From Phycisphaerales bacterium (lineage in GTDB: Bacteria > Planctomycetota > Phycisphaerae > Phycisphaerales > UBA1924), in NCBI GenBank assembly GCA_019744815.1, contig JAIEUA010000006.1, positions 62,001-126,000 of the forward strand: a DNA stretch of 64,000 nucleotides. The letters are read 5' to 3'. Below, piece after piece: positions 8,674 to 17,912 of the stretch (positions are counted from its first letter, which is position 1; each line of letters begins with the position of its first letter). A program made the translations under genes and the position numbers. The notes beneath the pieces are model-generated. The model saw nothing but the letters and a program-made list of their open reading frames with translations, did no database searches and was not told where the DNA came from.

Positions 8674-10122
8674 TCAGTTGGTGAAGTTGGCGTTGGGGTC
8701 GGTCGAACCAAGTGCCGCGGCGGCGGCGTTGCCATTGACGGCGGGAGCCGCCGCGGCGGAGCGGTCGATGATCGGGCCGTAGGAGTTGTTGGCGGCGATG
8801 GACCAGTTGGTGGTGGTGTTTCCAAAGCAGCTGTTTCGGACGATGGTGGTGCGGCTGCCGAGGACGCGGATGCCGTAGTCGTTGTCCTTGCAGATGTTGT
8901 CTTCGATACGGTTGGCGAGGTCTTCGGTGCATATGCCGGCGCCGGGGTCGGTGCCCTGGCCGTTGCCGCTGCAGCTGTTGCCTCGGATCGTATTTCCCTG
9001 GAAGGTGACATAGATGCCGTGCTTGAAGTTGAAGCTGGAGACGCAATCCACGATGAGCGTGCCGCCGGTGCTCACAATTCCATTGCCTCTGTTGGAGGTT
9101 GCGGTGCACTTGGAAATGCTGTTCGAAAGGCCGGAGAGAACGAAGCCTTCGAGGCTGTTCCCGTTCGCAACGCATTCGCTCATTTGGGAAGCTGACGCGA
9201 TGAAACCGGTGAAGCCGTTGTTGCTGGCGGTGCAATTCTGGTACACACTGAAGCTGGCGCCGCTGAAGCCCCATTTGGTGTTGTTGGCGGCGGTGCAGCC
9301 GATCAGCGTTGAACCGGCGTTGGTGCCGATCCCGGCCGCGGCGTTGCTCGTCGCGGTGCAGTCGGTGAGCGAGGCGGAGCTGCCCGCCGAGATGCCGTAG
9401 CCGCCGCAGCTTTCCGCGGTGCAGCGATTGAGCACGCAGAAAGACCCGCATTCAATGCCGGTGTCGGTGGTGCCCTTGGCTGTGCAATCAACGAGGATTG
9501 AGTGATTGCCGGTCTTGATGCCGACGGGGCCGGTCGTGAGGGCGAGGCAGTTGCTGATCTGCGAGTTCACCCCGGTCTGGAATCCGCCACCGGAGTTGAA
9601 CTGGGCCTTGCAGTCGGCGATCGAGCCGGTGTCGATGACGAAGCCCTTGCCGCTGTTGCGGGCGGTCTCGACTTTCTCGATGGTGACGCTTTCGGCACCG
9701 ACGAGGTCGACGCCGTTGCCGCCGAACGACATGACGAAGCCGTTGCGGAGGACGACGCGGGGCTTGAAGGGGCCGTCGACGTCGATGCCGTTGAGGGTGC
9801 CTTCGGCGCCGGTGACAGAGAAGCCGTTGAGGTCGATGGTGACGAGGCCGTCGGTGTTGAGGTCGATCTGGATGCCGTGCTCGATGGTGCCGACGCTGAC
9901 GTTGGCGGCGAGGTAGTACGAGCCTGGCTGAGTGATGCGGTAGAAGCTGTTGGCGTCGCCGGGGGTGTTGATAGCGTTGATGGCGATGCGGGGCTCGATC
10001 TCGGCAAGCGGCTTGGCGGTGGGGGCGACGGGCCCGGCGGGCGGGTTGAGCGGACCGGCGAACGCGATGGTTGCGAGCATCGCCGCGAGCGCGGCGATGG
10101 CAAGGCGGAACGGATGTGGCAC
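8674..10122 (-). CDS. Secreted right-handed parallel beta-helix repeat protein (paralog 3)
   Basis: Same end signatures (NWSIAANNSYGPIIDRSAAAAPAVNGNAAAAALGSTDPNANFTN). Likely GTG start VPHPFRLAIAALAAML. Confidence 0.8.
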   Translation of the reverse strand: MPHPFRLAIAALAAMLATIAFAGPLNPPAGPVAPTAKPLAEIEPRIAINAINTPGDANSFYRITQPGSYYLAANVSVGTIEHGIQIDLNTDGLVTIDLNGFSVTGAEGTLNGIDVDGPFKPRVVLRNGFVMSFGGNGVDLVGAESVTIEKVETARNSGKGFVIDTGSIADCKAQFNSGGGFQTGVNSQISNCLALTTGPVGIKTGNHSILVDCTAKGTTDTGIECGSFCVLNRCTAESCGGYGISAGSSASLTDCTATSNAAAGIGTNAGSTLIGCTAANNTKWGFSGASFSVYQNCTASNNGFTGFIASASQMSECVANGNSLEGFVLSGLSNSISKCTATSNRGNGIVSTGGTLIVDCVSSFNFKHGIYVTFQGNTIRGNSCSGNGQGTDPGAGICTEDLANRIEDNICKDNDYGIRVLGSRTTIVRNSCFGNTTTNWSIAANNSYGPIIDRSAAAAPAVNGNAAAAALGSTDPNANFTN

Positions 10123-10424
10123 GGCGACTTCTCTCCTTTTCAACGAGGAGTGCAACGTACCGCGCGGGGTGATTCGGGCAAAGCAGAAAATCGGGCTCAC
10201 CTGCGGGCTCGTGCGCGCAGAACGTCCTTATCGGGCAGGCCGCAGCGAAAGGCGGAGGGGCGCAGTGTCGGCGACCGAGTCGCGGTGAGTGGAACATCGT
10301 GTTCATGATCTGGTCGGGCGTGCCTTCGGGGTGTTTTGTTCATAGGATGAGGGGCCACGGAGGCGGGACGGGAAGAGGCGTTCGCAACGATCCCTGACTG
10401 AGAGCGACGACTGAGAGCTACACC

Positions 10425-10931
10425 ATGATCGATCCGAGCAAGCTGAAGGACCTTGTCAAGCTGATGGTCGAGAACGACCTGACGGAGTTGGACCTGCAGG
10501 ACGAAAAGGAAACCGTGACGATCCGCCGCGGGCCGCAGGGCGGCGTGGTGAATCACTCGCCGGTGTATTACGGCGGCGGTGGCGGTGGTGGTGCTCCGGC
10601 GGCGTTTGCGCCGGCCCCAATGGCGGCGCCTGCTGCGGCTCCTGCCGCGGGCGGCGCGGCTCCTGCTCCCAAGGCCGCCGACTCCGACGCGGGCCTGATC
10701 GCGATCGAATCGCCCATGGTGGGCACGTTCTACTCCGCGGCGAACCCCGACAGCCCGCCGTTCGCGGCGGCCGGCGCGAAGATCACGCCCAGCACGGTCG
10801 TCTGCCTGATCGAGGCCATGAAGGTCTTCAACGAGATCAAGGCCGAGAAGACGGGGACGATCGAGAAGGTGCTGGTGAAGAACGGGGATGCCGTGGAATT
10901 TGGGCAGAAGCTGTTCTTGGTGAGGCCCTGA
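10425..10931 (+). CDS. accB: Acetyl-CoA carboxylase biotin carboxyl carrier protein
   Basis: Biotinyl motif [40 protein letters not shown] and Ala/Pro linker; followed by accC. Confidence 0.95.
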   Translation: MIDPSKLKDLVKLMVENDLTELDLQDEKETVTIRRGPQGGVVNHSPVYYGGGGGGGAPAAFAPAPMAAPAAAPAAGGAAPAPKAADSDAGLIAIESPMVGTFYSAANPDSPPFAAAGAKITPSTVVCLIEAMKVFNEIKAEKTGTIEKVLVKNGDAVEFGQKLFLVRP

Positions 10932-10932
10932 G

Positions 10933-10972
10933 AAGGGGAGCAGGGGAGGAGGGGAGCAGCGGAGCAGGGAAG
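10933..10972 (+). repeat. Left inverted arm flanking the four-helix-bundle gene
   Basis: AAGGGGAGCAGGGGAGGAGGGGAGCAGCGGAGCAGGGAAGG; near reverse complement of 11353-11397. Confidence 0.85.
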
Positions 10973-10974
10973 GA

Positions 10975-11352
10975 ATGGCCGTGGGCGTTCCGATTCGCAA
11001 TCACCGCGACCTCATCGCCTGGCAGCGTGCCATGGAGCTTGCGGAGCGGGTGTATGCGGTGGCCACGGAACTTCCGGAATCGGAACGATTCTCCCTCTCG
11101 CAGCAGCTTCGTCGTGCGGCGGTGTCGGTCCCGAGCAACATCGCGGAAGGACACGGACGGCACTCGCGGAAGGACTACGTGAAGTTCCTGCGGATCGCCC
11201 GCGGCTCCTTGGCTGAACTCTCGACGCAGCTCGAACTGGCGACGCGACTCAAGCTTGTTCGCAACGACCCTCAAACCGCTCAACTCATCGAAGAGACCGA
11301 TCGCATTCTAAACGCCCTCATCCGGAGCCTTGTTGTTCGCAGCAACGACTAG
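10975..11352 (+). CDS. Four helix bundle protein (23S rRNA intervening-sequence protein family)
   Basis: DLIAWQRAMELAERVYAVATELP...QQLRRAAVSVPSNIAEGHGR...FLRIARGSLAELSTQLELA is the hallmark of this family. Confidence 0.92.
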   Translation: MAVGVPIRNHRDLIAWQRAMELAERVYAVATELPESERFSLSQQLRRAAVSVPSNIAEGHGRHSRKDYVKFLRIARGSLAELSTQLELATRLKLVRNDPQTAQLIEETDRILNALIRSLVVRSND

Positions 11353-11397
11353 TGTCTTTCCCCTGCTTTCCTGCTCCCCTCCTCCCCTGCCCCCCTC
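11353..11397 (-). repeat. Right inverted arm flanking the four-helix-bundle gene
   Basis: TCTTTCCCCTGCTTTCCTGCTCCCCTCCTCCCCTGCCCCCCTC; contains the perfect 19-nt reverse complement of CAGGGGAGGAGGGGAGCAG in the left arm. Confidence 0.85.
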
Positions 11398-12738
11398 ATG
11401 TTTAAACGCATCCTCATCGCCAACCGTGGAGAAATCGCTCTCCGCATCCTGCGTGCCTGTCGCGAGCTCGGTGTCGAGGCGGTCTGTGTCTACTCGACCG
11501 CTGACAAGGACGCGCCGTATCTGAAGCTTGCCGATCGGGCGATCTGCATCGGGCCCGGGCCGGCCAAGGAGTCCTACCTCAACATCGCGCGGCTGCTCTC
11601 GGCGGCCGAGATCGCGGATGCGGATGCGATCCATCCGGGGTACGGGTTCCTGTCCGAGCGTCCCGACTTCTCGCAGGCGTGCCGCGATTGCAAGATCGAG
11701 TTCATTGGCCCATCGCCCGAGTCGATGCAGGCCCTGGGCGACAAGGTCGAGTGCAAGCGCACGGCCAAGGCCAACGGTGTGCCTGTGTTCCCGGGCTCCG
11801 ACGGCGCGCTCGAGGATGAGAACGAGGCGGTGAAGGTCGCCAACGAGATCGGGTATCCGGTCATCATCAAGGCGTCTGCCGGCGGCGGCGGGCGCGGGAT
11901 GAAGATCTGCCGCGACGAGGCGACGCTGCGCCAGCAGCTCCGCACCGCGAGCCAGGAGGCCCAGGCGGCGTTCGGCAACGGCGCGGTCTTCATTGAGAAG
12001 TTCCTCGAGAAGGCCCGGCACGTCGAATTGCAGATGCTGGGCGACAAGCACGGCAACGCGATCTACCTGTGGGAGCGCGACTGCTCGATGCAGCGGCGGC
12101 ACCAGAAGGTGATCGAGGAGGCGCCGGCGCCGAACATCGATCGCGAGAAGCTGAAGAAGGTCGCGGAGTCGTGCCGCAAGCTGTTGCAGAGCGTGAAGTA
12201 CGCGGGTGCGGCGACGTGCGAGTTCCTGCTCGACGCCAAGGGCGACTTCTACATGCTCGAGGTGAACACCCGCGTGCAGGTGGAGCACCCGGTGACGGAG
12301 CTGATCACCGGCGTCGACGTCGTGAAGATGTCGATCAAGATCGCGTCGGGCGAGAAGATCCCGTACAAGCAGGAAGAGATCAAGATCAACGGGCACGCGG
12401 TGGAGTGCCGCATCTGTGCCGAGGACCCGGCGATGGGCTTCCGCCCGAGCGCGGGCAAGATCACGACGTGGGAGCCGCCGGGTGGACCGGGCGTGCGGAT
12501 GGACACGCACGTGGTGGCGGGGTACGTGGTGCCGCCGAACTACGACAGCATGATCGGGAAGCTGATCGTGCACGCGGAGACGCGGGATCTGGCGCTCGAC
12601 CGCGCCGTGCGGGCGTTGAAGGAGTTCACCGTCGGCCCGATCAAGACGACGATCCCGCTGCATATTCAGCTGTGCAACAACGCGGACTTCCGCAAGGGCG
12701 GTGTGGATATCCACTACCTGGAGCGGCTGCTGAAGTAG
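11398..12738 (+). CDS. accC: Acetyl-CoA carboxylase biotin carboxylase subunit
   Basis: MFKRILIANRGEIALRILRACRELG, IHPGYGFLSE, KASAGGGGRGMK, EVNTRVQVEHPVTE. Confidence 0.97.
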   Translation: MFKRILIANRGEIALRILRACRELGVEAVCVYSTADKDAPYLKLADRAICIGPGPAKESYLNIARLLSAAEIADADAIHPGYGFLSERPDFSQACRDCKIEFIGPSPESMQALGDKVECKRTAKANGVPVFPGSDGALEDENEAVKVANEIGYPVIIKASAGGGGRGMKICRDEATLRQQLRTASQEAQAAFGNGAVFIEKFLEKARHVELQMLGDKHGNAIYLWERDCSMQRRHQKVIEEAPAPNIDREKLKKVAESCRKLLQSVKYAGAATCEFLLDAKGDFYMLEVNTRVQVEHPVTELITGVDVVKMSIKIASGEKIPYKQEEIKINGHAVECRICAEDPAMGFRPSAGKITTWEPPGGPGVRMDTHVVAGYVVPPNYDSMIGKLIVHAETRDLALDRAVRALKEFTVGPIKTTIPLHIQLCNNADFRKGGVDIHYLERLLK

Positions 12739-12768
12739 ATCGATGACGCCTGTGCGGATCGCAACTCA

Positions 12769-12940
12769 CCGCCCTGCGGAGCGGGGAGGGGTGGTCGAGG
12801 CCCCTGCAGGGCCGAGACCGGAGACGGGCCTTGGCCGGTTCGAAGTCACAGCGTGTAGGTACCCGCAATCCCCTCACCTGACTTGAGGCTTTGCCTCAAG
12901 CCGTCCTCTCCCCGCACGCGGGGAGAGGAGGCGCATCAGC
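12769..12940. repeat. Dispersed repeat R1, copy C
   Basis: GGGGAGGGGTGGTCGAGG...GTGTAGGTACCCGCAATCCCCTCACCTGACTTGAGGCTTTGCCTCAAGCCGTCCTCTCCCCGCACGCGGGGAGAGGAGGCGC. Confidence 0.8.
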
Positions 12941-14411
12941 CGTTGATGACCCGCGCCGCCTCGTCGAGCAACTCATTGGCCACCTGCGTCGTCGGCGCCT
13001 CGGCGATCAGGCGCATGATCGGCTCGGTGTTGCTGCCGCGAACGTGCAGCCAGGCCCGCTTGCTCTCGAGATCGACACGCACGCCGTCCTGGCGGTCGAG
13101 GCGCTCGCTCGCGAAGTGCTTGGCGATCTTCTCCGCGGCGATCTTGGCCTGTGACGTATCCGAGAGATCGACCTTGCGCTTCACGATCGCGTACGCGGGC
13201 ATGTCCTGCACGATCGCCGAGAGCGGCTTCTTGAACATCTTGAGCAGGCCCAGCGTGAGGGCGATCGCGGTGATCGAGTCGCGGACGTAGGTGACGCGGG
13301 GCCAGATCACCCCGCCGTTGCCCTCGCCGCCGACCACGGACTGATGCGACTTCATCGCGTTGACGACGTTGGCTTCGCCGACGGCGGTGCGCAGCACCGT
13401 GCAGCCGTAGCGAGCGGCGAGGTCGTCGAGCATGCGGCTGGTGGAGAGATTGGCCGCGAGCGTGAGGCCCTTGGTCGATTCGCCGCGGCGCTTCATCGCT
13501 TCGAGGATCGCCAGCGTCGAGAGCACCAGCGTGTACTCCTCGCCGATGTACGCGCCGGTCTCATCGATGAGCGCAAGGCGGTCGGCGTCGGGGTCCTGCG
13601 CAAAGCCGGCGACGCAGTTGTTGCGGCGGACGCTGTCGCAGAGCCCGCCGGGTGCGGAGAGGTTGTCGAGCGTGGGCTCGGGCGGGTGCGGGAACAGGCC
13701 GCTGGTGTTGTTGCCGAGATGGAAGAACTCGTCCACGCCCAGCGATTCCGCGGCATTGATGCAGCCGGCGACGCCGCTAGCGTTGACCGAATCAGCCGCA
13801 ATCTTGAAGCCCTCGCCCAGGACCGACGCGTCCTCGCAGATGCCGGCGTCCTCGACGGCTCCGAGCACGCGGGCGACATGGGTCGGCGTCGCCGCGTCGT
13901 CGTGACAGACGGTGCCGATCTCGTTCCAGGTGACGCCGGTGTGGACGTTGGTCTTGAATCGCTCGACGATCGAGGTCGCCAGCGAGGCCTCCGGCGCGCA
14001 CGCCGCGGACGCGAAGCGATCCCGTCCCTCGGCGAGCAGGCACTTCAGCCCGTTCCATTCCTGCGGGTTGTGGCTCGCGGTGAGCACCATGCCCGCGACC
14101 ATCTGCTTGCTGCGCACACCCAACGCGTCGGTGGCGGTCGCGACCGTCGGCGTCATCGCCACGCCGACATCGACCACATCGACGCCCGAGCCCACCAGCC
14201 CCGCGATCGCGGCGTGGTGGAGCATCTGGTTGCCGGCCCGCCCGTCGCGTCCGAGCACCACGATCGGCTTGCCCGCGTCGCGCCCCGCACGCTCCCGGAG
14301 GAAATGGGCGTAGCACCCGGCGAAGCGGGCGGCGACATCGGGCGTGAGAGAGCGGCCGACGATGCCGCGGCAGCCGCTGACCGACAACATGAGAGGAGCG
14401 TTGGAACTCAT
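12936..14411 (-). CDS. glmM: Phosphoglucosamine mutase
   Basis: LSVSGCRGIVGRSLTPDV, MVLTASHNPQEWNG, DPDADRLALIDETG, HVRGSNTEPIMRLIAEAP. Confidence 0.9.
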   Translation of the reverse strand: MSSNAPLMLSVSGCRGIVGRSLTPDVAARFAGCYAHFLRERAGRDAGKPIVVLGRDGRAGNQMLHHAAIAGLVGSGVDVVDVGVAMTPTVATATDALGVRSKQMVAGMVLTASHNPQEWNGLKCLLAEGRDRFASAACAPEASLATSIVERFKTNVHTGVTWNEIGTVCHDDAATPTHVARVLGAVEDAGICEDASVLGEGFKIAADSVNASGVAGCINAAESLGVDEFFHLGNNTSGLFPHPPEPTLDNLSAPGGLCDSVRRNNCVAGFAQDPDADRLALIDETGAYIGEEYTLVLSTLAILEAMKRRGESTKGLTLAANLSTSRMLDDLAARYGCTVLRTAVGEANVVNAMKSHQSVVGGEGNGGVIWPRVTYVRDSITAIALTLGLLKMFKKPLSAIVQDMPAYAIVKRKVDLSDTSQAKIAAEKIAKHFASERLDRQDGVRVDLESKRAWLHVRGSNTEPIMRLIAEAPTTQVANELLDEAARVING

Positions 14412-14474
14412 CGCGTCTCCAAAGAGAAGGATGATTGTCGCAGGCGAAACCCACGGCGTCGAACCCGGGTGACC

Positions 14475-14557
14475 TTGACGAGCCCCGAGCGTGAGCGAGG
14501 GGTTCCTTCGGTTCTTGATCGCAAAGGACCCACTCGCTCACGCTCGGGGCTCGTCAA
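14475..14557. repeat. Large perfect hairpin (R3), 25-bp stem
   Basis: TTGACGAGCCCCGAGCGTGAGCGAG (14475-14499) is the exact reverse complement of 14533-14557. The motif recurs at 21674-21693. Confidence 0.85.
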
Positions 14558-14758
14558 GGCACGTGAGGGCTTCTCCGGGCATCGCGCAAGAATCAAACCA
14601 AACGCCACGCGAACAGATCTTCAAGTTCCGAAAACCTTGGCCCGCTCCCGCGGCTTCGCTGAGCCGGGATCGATCTCTGGTCGATCCCGGCGATGCGGAG
14701 CGGAGTACCCACGTCGGAATCCCAAGGTGTGCTCAGGAGCCTGATCTAGGATCGCCGG

Positions 14759-15154
14759 ATGTTCGAGATCGCCGTCCATACCGAGTTCTGCGCGGCCCAC
14801 GCCCTGATGATCTCGGGCCAGCGTGAGCCCGTGCACGGGCACAACTGGAAGGTGACCGCCGTCCTCGCTGGCACCACCCTCGACGCCGACGGCCTGCTCT
14901 GCGACTTCCACACCGCCGAGGACGTGCTTAAGGAAATCGTCTCCCCCTTCGACAACAACAACCTCAACGCCTGCGAGCCGTTCAGCAAAGGAACCAACCC
15001 CAGCGCGGAGCTGGTTGCCAAGTACATCGCCGACGAACTCGCCGACCGGCTCGACGAGGCCCTGCGCCCCCACGCCCGGGTCGCCAGCGTGAGCGTGACC
15101 GAAGCCCCCGGATGTGTGGCGAAGTACGTGCGAGCGGGAAGGGGTGAGGGATGA
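14759..15154 (+). CDS. queD: 6-pyruvoyl-tetrahydropterin synthase / 6-carboxytetrahydropterin synthase family
   Basis: FCAAHAL...GHNWKVTAVLAG, LCDFH, NNLNACEP, NPSAELVAKYIADEL, VTEAPGCVAKY. Confidence 0.85.
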   Translation: MFEIAVHTEFCAAHALMISGQREPVHGHNWKVTAVLAGTTLDADGLLCDFHTAEDVLKEIVSPFDNNNLNACEPFSKGTNPSAELVAKYIADELADRLDEALRPHARVASVSVTEAPGCVAKYVRAGRGEG

Positions 15155-15169
15155 GGGGTGAGATCAAGC

Positions 15170-15352
15170 AACGCGGAGGCGTGCGCCTCCCCGCCCCGCG
15201 CAGCGGGAAGGGGTGGTCGAGCGAAGCGAGACCGGGGAGGGGTGCGTTGGACGTCCGGATGTGCGATCGTGTAGGTACCCGCCATCCCCTCACCTGACTT
15301 GATGCGTTGCATCAAGTCTTCCTCTCCCCGCAAGCGGGGAGAGGAGGCGCGG
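15170..15352. repeat. Dispersed repeat R1, copy D
   Basis: GTGGTCGAGCGAAGCGAGACCGGGGAGGGGTG...TGTAGGTACCCGCCATCCCCTCACCTGACTTGATGCGTTGCATCAAGTCTTCCTCTCCCCGCAAGCGGGGAGAGGAGGCGCGG. Confidence 0.8.
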
Positions 15353-15390
15353 AAGGGTTCGCGACAGAGGCAGATAGAAGAACAGTTCGG

Positions 15391-17742
15391 ATGGAAGAAC
15401 AGTCAGGAACGGAGTCTGTTGTGAGTTCGCCCGAGCAGGAAAGTCGTTCGCGTAGCACGCCCCGCCCGAGCGGCGAGGTGAACGGAGAAGCCGCGCCCGG
15501 TCGGCACGCCGAGGGGGCGGAGCCGGTGCATCCCGCGCCGTCGGCCGAGACCGCGCTCCCCGCGCCGGGCGAGCACGACGACGGCCCGCGGTTCTTCAAC
15601 CGCGATCTCTCCTGGCTCGAGTTCAACCGCCGCGTGCTGTGGCAGGCCGCCGACACCCGCGTGCCGCTGCTCGACCGCGTGAAGTTCCTGGCCATCTTCA
15701 CCAGCAACCTCGACGAGTTCTTCATGAAGCGGGTCGGGCTGCTGCGTCGCCTGATCCACACCGACCCGAATTCCCTGAGCCACGACGGCATGACGCCGCG
15801 GCAGCAGCTCGTCGCTATCCGCGCCGCGGTCAACGAGTTGGTCGCCGAACAGGCCCGCATCTACACCAAGGAGATCCAGCCCGCGCTGGTGGCGGCCGAC
15901 ATCCACATCGTCAGCTATTCCGAGCTCTCGCAGCGCGACCGGCGCTACGTCGACGAGTGGTACCGGGCCCACATCTTCGCCTCGCTCACGCCGCTGGCCG
16001 TCGATCAGGGGCACAAGTTCCCGTTCATCTCCAACCTGTCGGACAACATCGCGGTGCTGGCCATGCCGCCGCGCTCGCTCAGCCCGCGGCTCAAGTCCGC
16101 TCAGGGCGATCTCGACGAGCCGCGCTTCGCCCGCGTCAAGATCCCCGTCGGCGTCGGCGTCCGCCGCTTCATCCCGCTTCCCACCCGCCCCGGCCAGCGC
16201 CAGGGCAAGCGCGTCGATCGCTTCGTCCCGCTGCTCGAGGTCATCCGCCACAACCTGCCCGATCTCTTCCCCGGCGTCAAGATCAGCGAGCAGGCGGCGT
16301 TCCGCGTCACCCGCTCCGCCGGCGTGCAGCGCGACGACATCATCGAAGCCGGCACCGGCTCGCTGATGCGCACCGTCGAGGAAGACCTCAAGCAGCGCCG
16401 CTTCGCCAAGGCCGTGCGCCTTGAGCTCGAAGAGAACGCCAGCCAGGACATGCGTCAGTGGCTGCTCGACAAGCTCAACCTCGTGCCGCAGGACGTCTAC
16501 GACCATCCGCCCATCGACTACGCCGCGCTCTTCGAGGTCGCCGACATCGATCGCCCTGATCTGAAGGAACGCCCGTACCGGGCCGTCGTGCCGCAGCGTT
16601 TCGCGCACGTCGGCGCCCCGGGTGTCGACCCCGCCAAGGGCGCGAACTTCTTCGCGACCATCCGCAAGCAGGACGTGCTGGTCCATCACCCCTACGAGAG
16701 CTTCAAGCACTCGGTCGAGCGCTTCATCGCCGCCGCCGCGGTCGACCCCGACGTGATGGCGATCAAGCAGACGCTCTATCGCACCACCCCCGACTCGCCA
16801 TTCGTCGAGAACCTCATCCGCGCCGCCGAGAGCGGCAAGCAGGTCGCCTGTCTCGTCGAGCTCCGCGCCCGCTTCGACGAAGGCCGCAACGTGCGGTTCG
16901 CGCGCCAGCTCGAAAAAGCCGGCGTCCACGTCGCCTACGGCGTCGCCGGCCTCAAGACCCACTGCAAGACCTCGCTCGTCGTCCGACGCGAACGCACCGG
17001 CCTGCGCTGCTACGCCCACCTGGGCACCGGCAACTACCACCCCAAGACCGCGCAGCTCTACACCGACGTGGGGCTGTTCACCAGCGACCCGGGCATCACC
17101 GCCGATCTCGTCACGCTCTTCAATTTCCTCACCGGCCTCTCGGCTCCCCCCAGCTACCAGCACCTGCTCGTCGCGCCGTTCACAATGCGCCACCGCTTCG
17201 GGCAGCTCATCGACCGCGAGATCGAGAACGCCAAGCGCGGTCTGCCCAGCGGCATCACCGCCAAGATGAACGCCGTCGAGGACCGCGAGGTCGCCGAGAA
17301 GCTCTACCAGGCCTCGCAGGCGGGCGTGCCCGTCACCCTCATCGTCCGCGGGTTCTGCTGCGTCCGCCCCGGCGTGCCGGGCTTGTCGGAGAACATCCGC
17401 GTCGTCAGCGTCATCGGGCGCTTCCTCGAACACTCCCGCATCTTCCACTTCCGGAGCGGCTTCGAGGACGCGATCGACGGCGAATGGATCATCAGCAGCG
17501 CCGACTGGATGTACCGCAACCTCTCCAACCGCGTCGAGGTCGCGGTGCCCATCCGCGACACCGAGGCGCGGCGGAAGCTCCACCGAATCATCGAGGTCGC
17601 GCTCCACGATCACCGCAACGCCTGGGACCTCCGCCCCGACGGCACCTACGACCTGCGCAAGCCCCGTGAGGACGCCGAGCCCGATTCGCCCCAGAGCGCC
17701 GGCACCTTCAACACGCTCATGTTCGAGGCCCTGGAGGGCTAG
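15391..17742 (+). CDS. ppk1: Polyphosphate kinase 1
   Basis: FFNRDLSWLEFNRRVLWQA, LYRTTPDSPFVENLIRAAESGKQVACLVELRARFDE, GVHVAYGVAGLKTHCKTSLV, GTGNYHPKTAQLYTDVGLFT. The upstream start at 15307 lies inside repeat R1. Confidence 0.95.
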   Translation: MEEQSGTESVVSSPEQESRSRSTPRPSGEVNGEAAPGRHAEGAEPVHPAPSAETALPAPGEHDDGPRFFNRDLSWLEFNRRVLWQAADTRVPLLDRVKFLAIFTSNLDEFFMKRVGLLRRLIHTDPNSLSHDGMTPRQQLVAIRAAVNELVAEQARIYTKEIQPALVAADIHIVSYSELSQRDRRYVDEWYRAHIFASLTPLAVDQGHKFPFISNLSDNIAVLAMPPRSLSPRLKSAQGDLDEPRFARVKIPVGVGVRRFIPLPTRPGQRQGKRVDRFVPLLEVIRHNLPDLFPGVKISEQAAFRVTRSAGVQRDDIIEAGTGSLMRTVEEDLKQRRFAKAVRLELEENASQDMRQWLLDKLNLVPQDVYDHPPIDYAALFEVADIDRPDLKERPYRAVVPQRFAHVGAPGVDPAKGANFFATIRKQDVLVHHPYESFKHSVERFIAAAAVDPDVMAIKQTLYRTTPDSPFVENLIRAAESGKQVACLVELRARFDEGRNVRFARQLEKAGVHVAYGVAGLKTHCKTSLVVRRERTGLRCYAHLGTGNYHPKTAQLYTDVGLFTSDPGITADLVTLFNFLTGLSAPPSYQHLLVAPFTMRHRFGQLIDREIENAKRGLPSGITAKMNAVEDREVAEKLYQASQAGVPVTLIVRGFCCVRPGVPGLSENIRVVSVIGRFLEHSRIFHFRSGFEDAIDGEWIISSADWMYRNLSNRVEVAVPIRDTEARRKLHRIIEVALHDHRNAWDLRPDGTYDLRKPREDAEPDSPQSAGTFNTLMFEALEG

Positions 17743-17912
17743 ACGCCGGTCGCGGACCCGACGCGCCACGCCGCGCCGAACTTGCCGACACCCTTCAGGA
17801 AAGGGGTGCGGTGGTCCATCCCATGAAGGCGGCGGCGGATCCTCGCCGGGGGTCTCGACAGGACGCCCGCGGATGGTGTATTGTCTCCGCTTCGCCCGCC
17901 TCGGGGACCTGT

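Noticed and set aside
10975-11352. Four-helix-bundle protein considered as the Avd accessory protein of a diversity-generating retroelement
   Set aside because: No reverse transcriptase, template repeat or variable-repeat gene found in the window.
15403-17769. 788-aa minus-strand ORF opposite ppk1
   Set aside because: Same shadow pattern; ppk1 motifs on the plus strand are unambiguous.
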